From the NCBI GenBank assembly GCA_903881065.1, contig CAIRRW010000005.1:1-8432 (forward strand): 8,432 bases of DNA, written 5' to 3'. The notes under the pieces are model-generated. The model saw only the letters and a list, made by a program, of their open reading frames with translations. It searched no databases and had not been told where the DNA came from. This document shows positions 1 through 8,183 of the stretch, in pieces. The DNA comes from an uncultured Bacteroidota bacterium (GTDB taxonomy: Bacteria > Bacteroidota > Bacteroidia > 2-12-FULL-35-15). The position numbers were made by a program, and so were the translations under genes. Position 1 is the first letter of the stretch, and every line of letters begins with the position of its first letter.

Positions 1-294
1 AGATTTAAAAATTACGCCATTACCTTCTAGTTGTTTCCGAAGTGTTTTATAGTTAAATATTTCGCCGTTGAACACTATTGTATACCTTCCAGAAGCATCA
101 GTAAATGGTTGCGATGCAGCAGAACTTGTATCAATTATTGATAACCGTCGATGCCCTAAAGCGATAATATCACCAGTATAAAACCCTTCACCATCTGGGC
201 CACGCTTAATTAGCGAAGCAGTAGCCGAACTTATTTTTGGTAAGTATCGTTTCCCTATTTCATTAAAAGTAATTACCCCTGCTATGCCGCACAT
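1..294 (-). CDS. asnB: Asparagine synthetase (glutamine-hydrolysing), N-terminal part, cut by window edge
   Basis: This is the first 98 codons of a class II glutamine amidotransferase of the AsnB type, which transfers glutamine amide nitrogen to aspartate using ATP in the cytoplasm. The protein opens MCGIAG, placing the catalytic cysteine at residue 2, where it becomes N-terminal after Met removal. It then shows RGPDG at 31-35, GHRRLSIID at 47-55 and FNGEIFNY at 75-82, all glutaminase-domain motifs; Arg49 and the NGE at 76-78 are the expected glutamine-binding residues. The start is fixed because the Cys must follow the initiator Met. The synthetase domain lies outside the window. AsnB paralogues also occur in polysaccharide clusters, so a role in surface-sugar amidation cannot be excluded from this fragment. 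It is divergent from the symporter gene. Family assignment is secure; the paralogue identity is less so. Confidence 0.93.
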   Translation of the reverse strand, partial: MCGIAGVITFNEIGKRYLPKISSATASLIKRGPDGEGFYTGDIIALGHRRLSIIDTSSAASQPFTDASGRYTIVFNGEIFNYKTLRKQLEGNGVIFKS

Positions 295-469
295 AATATT
301 GTTAGTAGTTGAAAGATTTAAAATTTACAGTGTGTACATCTTTGTTGATATACTTTCCTAAACAATGGTTGTATATACTATTTATTTACTTTTCTTTGTG
401 CTGATAATTCAAGTATGCAAAAGTATAACATTATTTACAATTCATAATTTAAAAATATAAATTTAGAAT
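295..469. promoter_or_regulatory. Divergent intergenic region between asnB and the symporter gene
   Basis: These 175 bases separate two divergently transcribed genes, so promoters for both must lie here or further inside the genes. I searched for the Bacteroidota sigma signature (TTG or TTTG near -33, TAnnTTTG near -7). On the plus strand TACTTTTC at 387-394 matches the -7 box with one mismatch, but the nearest upstream TTG (369-371) is only 15 bases away, too close for a good match. On the minus strand I found only a one-mismatch -7 box without a spaced partner. No Shine-Dalgarno sequence precedes either start. The promoter role is inferred from position; no individual site is called. Confidence 0.45.
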
Positions 470-1963
470 ATGTCTTCAACAATAATTCTTATTTGCCTAA
501 TTGCTTATTCTATCTTACTTTTTGGAGTAACATGGATTACTTCTCGTGGAGCGAATAACGAAAGCTATTTCGTAGGTAATCGTTCTTCAAAATGGTATCT
601 TGTTGCGTATGGAATGATCGGAGCTTCCCTTTCCGGTGTTACATTTATTTCGGTACCAGGCACAGTTGGCAGATTGGATAGTTTCAATGGACAATTCAGT
701 TATTTTCAGGTTGTACTAGGTTACTTGTTCGGGTATGTTGTAATTGCGTATATATTGCTGCCATTATATTACAGACTTAATCTCACATCTATTTACACGT
801 ATTTGAAGCAGCGCTTTGGACATTATTCCTATCGTACCGGAGCTTTCTTTTTTATATTGTCACGAACTGTAGGTTCTGCTTTCAGAGTATATGTAGTTGT
901 AAATGTATTACAAACATTTGTTTTCGACGAACTCGGAGTACCTTTCTATGTTACAGTTGCAGTGTTTCTTGCTCTCATTTTATTATATACTTATCAGGGG
1001 GGAGTAAAAACAATTGTTTATACTGACACACTTCAAACCACATTTATGTTACTCTCTGTTATACTGTCAATAATTTTCATCATGAATGAATTGCATATTA
1101 ACATTTCTGGCATTTATGATAAAATCACACATTCCAGTTATTCGCAGGTGGTATTTACTGATTGGAAACTGAAATCCTTTTTCCCTAAACAGTTTTTTGG
1201 CGGTATGTTTATAGCTATTGCAATGACTGGCTTAGATCAGGAAATGATGCAAAAAAACATCTCCTGCAAAAATGTGGGCGAAGCACAAAAGAATGTGTTG
1301 ACATTTACATTTGTATTATTACTTGTCAATATTTTGTTTCTTGTTCTTGGTGCATTGTTATATATATATGCTGCCGAAAGAGGAACTCCTCTCCTAGTCG
1401 ATGCTAATATGAAAATAGTATCCGACAATGTATTTCCTAATATTGCCCTTCATTCATTAGGATTACTGTCAGGAATTTTCTTCATCATCGGTTTAATTTC
1501 TGCTGCATATCCAAGTGCCGACGGCGCACTTACTGCTTTAACTTCTGTTTTTTGTATTGATTTTTTGGGATTGAAAGATGATGAAACAAAAACTGAAGAA
1601 GAGAAAAAGAAGATTCGACACCGAGTACATTTTACGTTTGCAGGAATATTATTAATCGTAATTGTAATTTTTAAACTTGTAAATAACGATGCAGTAATCA
1701 CTAATCTTTTCACATGGGCTGGTTATACATATGGCCCTTTACTCGGATTGTACTCATTTGGATTGTTTACCCAAAAGCAGGTGCATGATAAACTCGTGCC
1801 GCTTATTTGTATTATTTCTCCAGTAGTTTGTATATTATTAAATAACTATTCGAAAGAACTACTTAATGGATATCGCTTCGGATTTGAAATGCTTATTGTA
1901 AATGGCTTATTAACGTTTGTTGGGCTGATGTTAATTTCAAAGAAGAATAATGAAGAAATATAA
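470..1963 (+). CDS. Sodium:solute symporter (SSS family), substrate unknown
   Basis: This is a 497-residue inner-membrane transporter of the SSS (SLC5-like) family, expected to couple Na+ influx to uptake of a small solute. The length fits the family, and about 13 hydrophobic segments can be read, from residues 4-24 to about 473-490. The N-terminal region has the unwound-helix type stretch GASLSGVTF (51-59). The family signature GGVKTIVYTDTLQ lies at 177-189. The segment around 345-363 (SAAYPSADG then TALTSVF) corresponds to the helix that contributes the second sodium site in characterised members. A charged cytoplasmic loop, rich in Lys and Glu, spans about 368-385. No motif identifies the substrate, and sugar, proline, pantothenate or sialic acid type transporters cannot be told apart here. 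The ATG at 470 is the first in frame and begins directly at the first membrane helix. The gene ends 12 bases before the converging minus-strand cluster, with no obvious hairpin terminator between. Confidence 0.9.
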   Translation: MSSTIILICLIAYSILLFGVTWITSRGANNESYFVGNRSSKWYLVAYGMIGASLSGVTFISVPGTVGRLDSFNGQFSYFQVVLGYLFGYVVIAYILLPLYYRLNLTSIYTYLKQRFGHYSYRTGAFFFILSRTVGSAFRVYVVVNVLQTFVFDELGVPFYVTVAVFLALILLYTYQGGVKTIVYTDTLQTTFMLLSVILSIIFIMNELHINISGIYDKITHSSYSQVVFTDWKLKSFFPKQFFGGMFIAIAMTGLDQEMMQKNISCKNVGEAQKNVLTFTFVLLLVNILFLVLGALLYIYAAERGTPLLVDANMKIVSDNVFPNIALHSLGLLSGIFFIIGLISAAYPSADGALTALTSVFCIDFLGLKDDETKTEEEKKKIRHRVHFTFAGILLIVIVIFKLVNNDAVITNLFTWAGYTYGPLLGLYSFGLFTQKQVHDKLVPLICIISPVVCILLNNYSKELLNGYRFGFEMLIVNGLLTFVGLMLISKKNNEEI

Positions 1964-1975
1964 TACAATATTACT

Positions 1976-3232
1976 TTAATCTGTAATTACCATTTTTTTA
2001 GTAACTACAAAATCATTCATTTTGCCAATAATAAAATAAATACCCGCACGTAAACCATTGATGTTTGCCTGTAGATTGTTTGCCTCATTAATAGCTATTT
2101 GCTGGACCGTTTGACCTATTTCATTTACTATTGTATAAATGCCCATTTCGCTGGAGACAATTGCAAATGCACCATTATTTGGATTTGGAAACACATTAAA
2201 GTCTGACGTATTTTCGTTACTGCAATTTACCGATATAATATTAGAGTATTTATAATTGCCATTAATATCAATTTGTTTTAATCTGTAATAAGTTATATTG
2301 GATTCATTTGAATTATTTACAAATGAATAGCAATGTTTAACTGTTGATGTTCCACTGCCTTGAACTGTTCCTAACAATTGAAAGCTGTTGGCATCCAATG
2401 ATTTTTCAATTGTAAAATAGTTATTGTTCGTTTCAGAAGCAGTACACCAATTAAATGTCATTTTACCATTTGTACACGTTGCTTCAAAATATAATAATTC
2501 GATAGGCAAAGGAACTGAATTGTCATTTAATGTCCAAGAACGAAAGAAATCTGTAGGCTGAACAGATACTCCGGACAAAGTATTTGATACAATATTTATT
2601 GTACCCGTTGGAGGAAAAGTAGAATACCCCTCCCAATCATTAATTGTACTATTAAACCGCTGAGCTTGTAAATTACTTTCAATAATACTGTTGCCTGCAT
2701 TGGTTTGCCACTCTGCATCAATATAGGTAAACGATAACGTAACAGCAGGCTTTGTAGTGTAGCTATTCGCATCAATAATCCAGAACCTATCAATTGATTT
2801 CGCCGAATTATTAGTGACTGAAGGGGCTCCCATATTGGCTACATCTGACGGAAGATAGGATGTATTATCCCATCCAGATGACCGTGTTGGTGCCACTGTA
2901 CTAGAAAAACGAATATTGCCACTGCCAATCCCGCTGGTTGTAGGTGTAAGTGTAAGAGGAAATTGTTCCAATGCGTTTGACATATAAGGAACTGTAATTG
3001 CAGTAGTGCCCGTTTTTAAATTGTATTGCAACCGATTATATTCCGATTCCATTATAATACCGTCACTTGTTCCACTTGTTGTTATTGGTGTGGCAGGCGA
3101 ATTATTCAGCACCATAAATATTGGCGATGATGATATGCCGCCATTTATCTTAATCTTACCTCCACCATGCAGCACGATTTGTGAATAGGAGGCAAATGAA
3201 AATAAAAATAGTATCGTAACAATAAACTTCAT
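1976..3232 (-). CDS. T9SS type A sorting domain-containing surface protein
   Basis: This 418-residue exported protein opens with a signal peptide (Lys2, hydrophobic core 4-14, likely cleavage after SYS17 before Gln18). The mature part is beta-rich and low in Cys. It carries a stretch IDRFWIIDANSYTTKP (147-162) and FFRSWTLND (229-237), which I recognise from a recurrent uncharacterised family of large Bacteroidota surface proteins. Residues about 241-335 form a fibronectin-like module beginning PLPIELLYFEA, with the typical WCTASETNNNYFTIEKS (262-278) and YYRLKQID (315-322). Residues about 345-418 are a T9SS type A C-terminal signal with FPNPNNG (348-354), GLRAGIYF (393-400) and a Lys-rich end. 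The protein should cross the outer membrane by T9SS and be anchored or released after tail removal. No catalytic residues are recognised. It is the last gene of the minus-strand cluster, 42 bases after the propeller gene. Confidence 0.88.
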   Translation of the reverse strand: MKFIVTILFLFSFASYSQIVLHGGGKIKINGGISSSPIFMVLNNSPATPITTSGTSDGIIMESEYNRLQYNLKTGTTAITVPYMSNALEQFPLTLTPTTSGIGSGNIRFSSTVAPTRSSGWDNTSYLPSDVANMGAPSVTNNSAKSIDRFWIIDANSYTTKPAVTLSFTYIDAEWQTNAGNSIIESNLQAQRFNSTINDWEGYSTFPPTGTINIVSNTLSGVSVQPTDFFRSWTLNDNSVPLPIELLYFEATCTNGKMTFNWCTASETNNNYFTIEKSLDANSFQLLGTVQGSGTSTVKHCYSFVNNSNESNITYYRLKQIDINGNYKYSNIISVNCSNENTSDFNVFPNPNNGAFAIVSSEMGIYTIVNEIGQTVQQIAINEANNLQANINGLRAGIYFIIGKMNDFVVTKKMVITD

Positions 3233-3274
3233 TTCAGAACAAATATCAAGTTTTTATTTGAATTATGTGTCCTT

Positions 3275-5653
3275 TTATTGAATTACGATCTTCTTATTTA
3301 TTATTTCTCTTTCCGATGTGATTATCTGAACAAAATAAATTCCTGCATTCATATTACCTCGCTCCAAAATATAACTCTTCGATTCAGTTACAATTACTGA
3401 TTTAATTTCATTACCTACAATATCCATTATTCGAATAGTAGTTGGCTGATGATTATTTGAGGGAGGCAGCGTGATTGTTGTTTCCTCATGAAATGGATTA
3501 GGGGCAATACTTATAAACCCATCAGTATTGGTTAGCGGCACACCTGTTACTATATCAATATATACTTTATTAGAGTCAGCAATATAATTTTTCTGTGTAA
3601 AAATGGTATCTATTGAAGTAACACTGATATTATATGTCGAATCTCTACCTAATCCTGGTATATCCACATATACTTTATAATCTCCAACATTAATATTATT
3701 AAAAGTATATTGACCGTTAATGTCAGTGGTTGTATTGGTTACCATTTGTCCGCCACCGGGATTATGACCTATTTTTATGTCAATACCTGGAACAGGATCG
3801 CCGATAGTTTTTGGATGCACACCCATACCACTTATGCCTGCATATCCAGAGCCTTTGGTTACTTTACCTGATATTTTACCATGTCCTGTTGATGAATTAT
3901 TTGAGTTTGAAGCCATAGTAATATATATACTGTCATTGGCATTACAGTTGTGTGGCCAAGTTACAATTGAATCCCATAAAGTTTTATTACCATTATAGGT
4001 AGTAACATATTGAGTATGATAATTAGTTGTATCAGCAATTACTTTAACAAAATAATTCAGGTTTAATACTTTTGAGAAATGAGCAATATTTGTTCCCGAA
4101 AGTGTTACTGAATCTTGTGGATGGAGGTATTGGTAATTGGTTTGACGGGCAAATAAATAAACCTTACCGAAATTAATTGGTGCAGAGGCGGAGTTAGTTA
4201 CATATACATATACATCGGTTGCTGTAGTTTGTACTTTGGTTAGAAAATAATCATTGGTAGTACCTGACGCATCTGAATTAGCAATATGATTGCCATCTAA
4301 ATACACATTTGCACTGGATGTATATCCTGCAACAATAACATTATTATTAAAACTGGTTGAAACTGCAGTTCCTTGGTTGCCACCAGTACTTATTACCTGT
4401 TTGCCCCATAAAGTATTGCCTGACCCATCATATTTTAAAAGCATTAACGCATTGGAAGTATTAGTGGTATCATATAGCACTGTAGAACCTACAGTTATAG
4501 GAGTAGAACTATTAAAACTTCCGCAGACGTAAATATAACCACATGCATCAATATTAATAGCGCTAGCCAATTCATCGCCGTTGCCACCAACACTTTTTGC
4601 CCATGCCACTGTACCTGCTGTTGTATATTTTACAGTAAAAATATCAAACTTACCGGGTATATTATTTGTTAATGTAAACGAGCTGGCATCATCACTCATG
4701 GTAGCACTACTGAAAGAGCCGGTTAAAAACACATTACCACTTACATCCGTCATCACATCAGTACCTTTATCACTTGCAGTACTTCCCATTTGATGCGCCC
4801 ACACTACGGTTCCAGCCGAATTAACTTTTGTAATGTAAAGATTTTCATTCCCATTATCAGTAAGTGTAATGGTACCAAAGGTAAGTGAGGGACCTACAAA
4901 ACTACCGGTAATAAAGCAATTGCCACTTGCATCGGCAGTAATCGCCTTTGCGTATTCATCAAACGAACTTGATGCACTATGCGCCCACTGCACTGCTCCA
5001 CTGGTATCATATTTAGTATAAAAAATATCATTCGCCCCTGCATTGGTTAACGTTGAAGTTCCGAAAGTCAATGAAGCACTGGTGAAGTTTCCTGTTATAA
5101 AAACATTATTATTAATATCAATGGCAATGTCGGTTACATTATCATCACTTGCTCCTCCTGCTTTTTTAGCCCATTTCACATTTCCGTTTACATCATATTT
5201 AACAATAAATATATCATTGGTATTTGAACTTGTATTGCTAAGTGTAGTTGTGCCAAACGTAATATTTGAACTGCTAAATGTGCCGGTAACATATATATTG
5301 CCTGATATATCTTTTGCAATACTAACAGCAGAATCTGCTTGAGAACCTCCTGCACTCTTTGCCCATAACACTAACCCTTCGGGGCTGTATTTAGCCACAA
5401 AAACATCTGAAGAACCGGAGCCACTGGAGTTATTTAAGGTGAAACCTCCAATAGTAAAATTCTGGCTGGAGAAAGACCCTGCAACATAAATATTGCCTGC
5501 ATTATCACCAGTAATGCTTTTTACAATTTCGTTTCCTCCACTGGAACCACCCATTACAGGCTTATAAAATCTAGGAGCCGGAGTTTGAGCATACATATTG
5601 AGGCTAATAATACATAAAACAGGAATAATTAAGTGAATACTTTTTATTTTCAT
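3275..5653 (-). CDS. SBBP-repeat seven-bladed beta-propeller protein with T9SS type A sorting domain
   Basis: This is a 792-residue exported protein. A signal peptide spans 1-22, ending YA before Gln23. Residues about 35-475 hold SBBP-type (beta-propeller) repeats of about 62-66 residues, each following the pattern NIYVTGTFSS, then TFGTTTL, then DIFIVKYD.NG...WAK. Full or closing units start near residues 54, 119, 183, 245, 307, 373 and 438. A partial unit at the N-terminus (about 31-53) complements the short seventh unit, as in a velcro-closed ring. A beta-rich linker domain follows (about 476-590). Next comes a carboxypeptidase-regulatory-like module (about 592-692; PVPGIDIKIG, then TTDINGQYTFNNI). 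A T9SS type A tail spans about 714-792, with IAPNPF at 716-721 and AGIYFVQI at 770-777. Secretion through T9SS to the cell surface is strongly indicated; the ligand or partner is unknown and no enzyme motif is seen. The start ATG is 10 bases after the fibre gene stop, implying co-transcription and perhaps translational coupling. Confidence 0.9.
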   Translation of the reverse strand: MKIKSIHLIIPVLCIISLNMYAQTPAPRFYKPVMGGSSGGNEIVKSITGDNAGNIYVAGSFSSQNFTIGGFTLNNSSGSGSSDVFVAKYSPEGLVLWAKSAGGSQADSAVSIAKDISGNIYVTGTFSSSNITFGTTTLSNTSSNTNDIFIVKYDVNGNVKWAKKAGGASDDNVTDIAIDINNNVFITGNFTSASLTFGTSTLTNAGANDIFYTKYDTSGAVQWAHSASSSFDEYAKAITADASGNCFITGSFVGPSLTFGTITLTDNGNENLYITKVNSAGTVVWAHQMGSTASDKGTDVMTDVSGNVFLTGSFSSATMSDDASSFTLTNNIPGKFDIFTVKYTTAGTVAWAKSVGGNGDELASAINIDACGYIYVCGSFNSSTPITVGSTVLYDTTNTSNALMLLKYDGSGNTLWGKQVISTGGNQGTAVSTSFNNNVIVAGYTSSANVYLDGNHIANSDASGTTNDYFLTKVQTTATDVYVYVTNSASAPINFGKVYLFARQTNYQYLHPQDSVTLSGTNIAHFSKVLNLNYFVKVIADTTNYHTQYVTTYNGNKTLWDSIVTWPHNCNANDSIYITMASNSNNSSTGHGKISGKVTKGSGYAGISGMGVHPKTIGDPVPGIDIKIGHNPGGGQMVTNTTTDINGQYTFNNINVGDYKVYVDIPGLGRDSTYNISVTSIDTIFTQKNYIADSNKVYIDIVTGVPLTNTDGFISIAPNPFHEETTITLPPSNNHQPTTIRIMDIVGNEIKSVIVTESKSYILERGNMNAGIYFVQIITSEREIINKKIVIQ
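4232..5494 (-). repeat. Tandem SBBP repeat array (about 190-base units) inside the propeller gene
   Basis: Seven diverged units of about 186-198 bases encode the propeller blades. On the plus strand the repetition is visible as recurring complements of GG(T/C)TT(A/C)TG-type blade starts and of the TGGGC(A/G)AA-like segment encoding WAK or WAH. Every unit is a multiple of three, so gain or loss of a unit would keep the frame. Units have diverged well beyond recent duplication; the last one (residues 438-474) is shortened because it pairs with the partial N-terminal unit. Confidence 0.8.
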
Positions 5654-5663
5654 AATGTTAGAG

Positions 5664-8183
5664 TTATTTGATTGTATTAATCTTATTTTTCTCTACTGAT
5701 ACGTTAATATTTAAATCAGGTTTCAATATTATGTTATTACTTTTCAACAATACCTGAATATTTTTCACATCTTCCTTTAGTTGTTCTATTGTTTCGCTTT
5801 GTTTTGTCACTATTTTCTTAAGCTCAACATTTTCCTTTGCCAATTGCTGTGTTGCGCTAATATTAAGTGTTGACAAGGCTTCGTAATCCACCGTACGAAA
5901 ATCATTTACCTCTCTGCCAAACACAAATACATTGCCGTTTGCTTTTGAATTAACAACAAAACCAGTTGCATCTGCCTGCTCCACCTCCACCAGTTCGGTA
6001 CTATTATCAAATATCAACTTTACTTTTTCACCTACTTTCAAATTGTTCCGTAAATATATTCTTCCTTCACAAATCTCTGTTTTGCGGTATATATCAGGCA
6101 CCACATCAGTATGTTTGCTCACAGCAATTGGATATACCGCTTCCAATTCCTGAGCTATTACTTTTTTATAGGTTCTGTTGCCTTTACCAATGCTATCGAT
6201 GTATTTATAGTTGGTAATTTTTATATTCATTAAGGTGTTCAAATCATTGATATTATTGGTAATGCCCAATATTTTTTTAATTCGGGCATCGCTATATGCA
6301 TCAAACTCAGTAGCAAGAACACGCCCAGAGGCTCGAATAGAAATATTATTATCGCCACCTGTCCAAACGCCTGTCACCGCTGAGCCACCATAGGCGTAAA
6401 ATGCATAGTTTGGAGCATAAGTTCCTGTTGATAAATTTACATCTAACGGAAAACTGGGTGCTGTGGTTCCTATTCCAACATTACCTCCTGAAGTTATAGA
6501 CATTCTTCTTGAAAATCCTGTATAAAAATCCAAACCATATTGGTTTCCTCCTGCAGTTCTTTTTGATCCTATTCCTTCTCCACTGCCACTTCCGAAAGTA
6601 AGAGAACTTGCCATAACAGAACCACTATTTAAATTGCTGTTATCGATTACCAATCCATTATAAAATTTGCCATCTCCATTAACTTCAAGGGTAGCAACTG
6701 GGTTACTAACACCAATACCAACGTTTACATCATCTCCCGAACCTGCTACACCACCCAATACCATTACATTACTGCCACCAACTTTAGCATTGTAACCTAT
6801 TGCACATGATTTTGAAAAATCACCTGTTGCATTTGTATTTGCTCCAACAAATGTATTGTAGGCTCCATTGGTAGTAATACCTGTACCTGAATAATAACCT
6901 ACAAATGTATTATTGGCTCCTCCTACTGTATTATTGCCAGAATAATAACCAAGTAATGTGTTATTTGCACTTGTTGTAACTTGTCCCGAACCAATACCGA
7001 CGTATGTATTATTTGAACTTGAAGTATTGGAAATACCAGACAAGCCTCCCAAAAAAACATTATTAGCCCCTTGGGTATTGCTAGCGCCAGAAGCAGCTCC
7101 AAGAAATATATTAAATCCTCCTGTAGTATTATGTATGCCTGCTTCCCATCCAAAAAAAAGATTATAACTACCATTATTATAATACCCTGCACGATTACCT
7201 AAAAATATATTCTCAACACCGCTCGCATTTGTGTATCCAGCACTAAGTCCCATAAAGATATTATCCCACTTAACAGTATTACTAAAACCTGCACTATCAC
7301 CTAAAAATAAATTATATCCACCTGTAGTATTATTGTATCCACATTGGTTTCCAACAAAAAGATTAAAACTACCAGTAGAATTAGTAAAGCCACTATTTAA
7401 TCCTGCAAAAAAGTTGTCAGTTCCTCCCTGATTATTATAACCTGCATAACTTCCCAAACCTACATTTCGTGCTTGAGTTGTAGTAGATGCTGCATTTCCA
7501 TTTAAAGCATAATAGCCTACCGCCACATTGTCATTACCTGAATCATTAGATTGAAGAGCACCCACGCCCAGTCCTGTGTTATGAGTTCCCGTTGTATTTT
7601 GATATAGTGTTTGGTATCCCACTGCAGTATTATTACTATTGCCATTATTAAAAAGCGATTTACACCCTATTGCTGTATTATTACTTCTTGACTGAAGACT
7701 TTGCAAAGACTGATAGCCCACCGCTGTATTATTTCCTCCGGAAGTATTAATATTTAAACTTTGTGTTCCAATTGCTGTGTTATTTGCCCCAGTTGTGTTT
7801 CTATATAAAGCTAAATTTCCAAAACTAGTATTGTTATCTATGGCATTATTCAACAATCCTATTCTACCTGCAATATGATTATTCACTTTAAATACAATAG
7901 CTGCGCTATCTGTATTACCAATAAAATTTGTTCCTTCTGATGTACCTGCATTGCCGGTAATACTCCAATTGTTGCCGCTTGCACCACCACTTAACGACAC
8001 CCATTTTGTTCCATTCCAATAATAGAAACCGGGTGTTACTGCATTAGGTATGGTACCTGCTGTGGCAGTATTGTAAACCATAAGTGATGTGGTTGGTGAT
8101 GTAATAGGTCCTGCTGCATTGGATGCTGTGAGCGCAACACGAGGAATCAACAAACCTAAATTGCTGGAAACAATATCGAGCAT
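5664..8183 (-). CDS. Trimeric-fibre-like protein: YadA-head-type repeats plus C-terminal S74 intramolecular chaperone
   Basis: The ORF encodes 839 residues from the ATG at 8183; numbering here uses that Met. Residues 1-70 are a conserved Bacteroidota head module with LLIPRVALTA (11-20) and FYYWNGTKWVSL (53-64). Residues 117-470 hold about 20 repeats of roughly 17 residues (N-N-T-A-V-G-Y-x-S-L, later N-L-F-L-G-x-x-A-G-Y), resembling left-handed beta-roll trimeric autotransporter heads. NVGIG segments at 487-491 and 568-572 mark stalk transitions. From 631 there is a Peptidase_S74 chaperone domain: SDARIK supplies Ser631 and Lys636 in the spacing of the self-cleavage dyad known from phage endosialidase tailspikes. 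VIAQELEAVYP (675-685) and VDYEALSTLNISATQQL (765-781) are typical of the domain, followed by a coiled coil (about 782-814). There is no T9SS tail. The true start is probably 8291: the Met at 8183 is internal to a conserved mature segment (DNSAMLDI), and starting there loses the signal peptide. It is the first gene of the cluster. Function as surface fibre or adhesin is inferred. Confidence 0.85.
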   Translation of the reverse strand: MLDIVSSNLGLLIPRVALTASNAAGPITSPTTSLMVYNTATAGTIPNAVTPGFYYWNGTKWVSLSGGASGNNWSITGNAGTSEGTNFIGNTDSAAIVFKVNNHIAGRIGLLNNAIDNNTSFGNLALYRNTTGANNTAIGTQSLNINTSGGNNTAVGYQSLQSLQSRSNNTAIGCKSLFNNGNSNNTAVGYQTLYQNTTGTHNTGLGVGALQSNDSGNDNVAVGYYALNGNAASTTTQARNVGLGSYAGYNNQGGTDNFFAGLNSGFTNSTGSFNLFVGNQCGYNNTTGGYNLFLGDSAGFSNTVKWDNIFMGLSAGYTNASGVENIFLGNRAGYYNNGSYNLFFGWEAGIHNTTGGFNIFLGAASGASNTQGANNVFLGGLSGISNTSSSNNTYVGIGSGQVTTSANNTLLGYYSGNNTVGGANNTFVGYYSGTGITTNGAYNTFVGANTNATGDFSKSCAIGYNAKVGGSNVMVLGGVAGSGDDVNVGIGVSNPVATLEVNGDGKFYNGLVIDNSNLNSGSVMASSLTFGSGSGEGIGSKRTAGGNQYGLDFYTGFSRRMSITSGGNVGIGTTAPSFPLDVNLSTGTYAPNYAFYAYGGSAVTGVWTGGDNNISIRASGRVLATEFDAYSDARIKKILGITNNINDLNTLMNIKITNYKYIDSIGKGNRTYKKVIAQELEAVYPIAVSKHTDVVPDIYRKTEICEGRIYLRNNLKVGEKVKLIFDNSTELVEVEQADATGFVVNSKANGNVFVFGREVNDFRTVDYEALSTLNISATQQLAKENVELKKIVTKQSETIEQLKEDVKNIQVLLKSNNIILKPDLNINVSVEKNKINTIK
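6774..7835 (-). repeat. Tandem array of about 51-base units encoding the fibre head repeats
   Basis: About 20 head-to-tail units of 48-66 bases, mostly 51, encode the 17-residue beta-roll repeats. On the plus strand the recurrence is seen as repeated (A/T)GTATTATT and TGTATTATTG blocks, the complement of AATAATAC encoding N-N-T. Units are imperfect but all lengths are multiples of three, so slippage or recombination would change fibre length without breaking the frame. Two sequence classes occur in order: the first seven units (residues 117-239) with T-A-V/I-G, and later ones with L/I/F-F-L/V-G. Confidence 0.8.

Noticed and set aside
1964..1975. Bidirectional terminator between the convergent genes
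   Set aside because: Only 12 bases separate the stops and no GC-containing stem with a T-run is visible on either strand.
6923..7192. Second minus-strand open frame inside the fibre repeats
   Set aside because: The repeat units are multiples of three and AT-rich with few stops, so alternative frames stay open by repetition. The product has no family features, while the main frame has clear protein repeats.
6774..7835. CRISPR array or DNA satellite because of the regular 51-base spacing
   Set aside because: Units are diverged, lack identical direct repeats with unique spacers, and translate continuously into beta-roll repeats.
5664..8183. Prophage tail-fibre gene
   Set aside because: The S74 domain is phage-like, but no capsid, portal, baseplate, lysis or integrase gene is nearby, and the neighbours are T9SS surface proteins. 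The N-terminal module and signal peptide match cellular Bacteroidota proteins.
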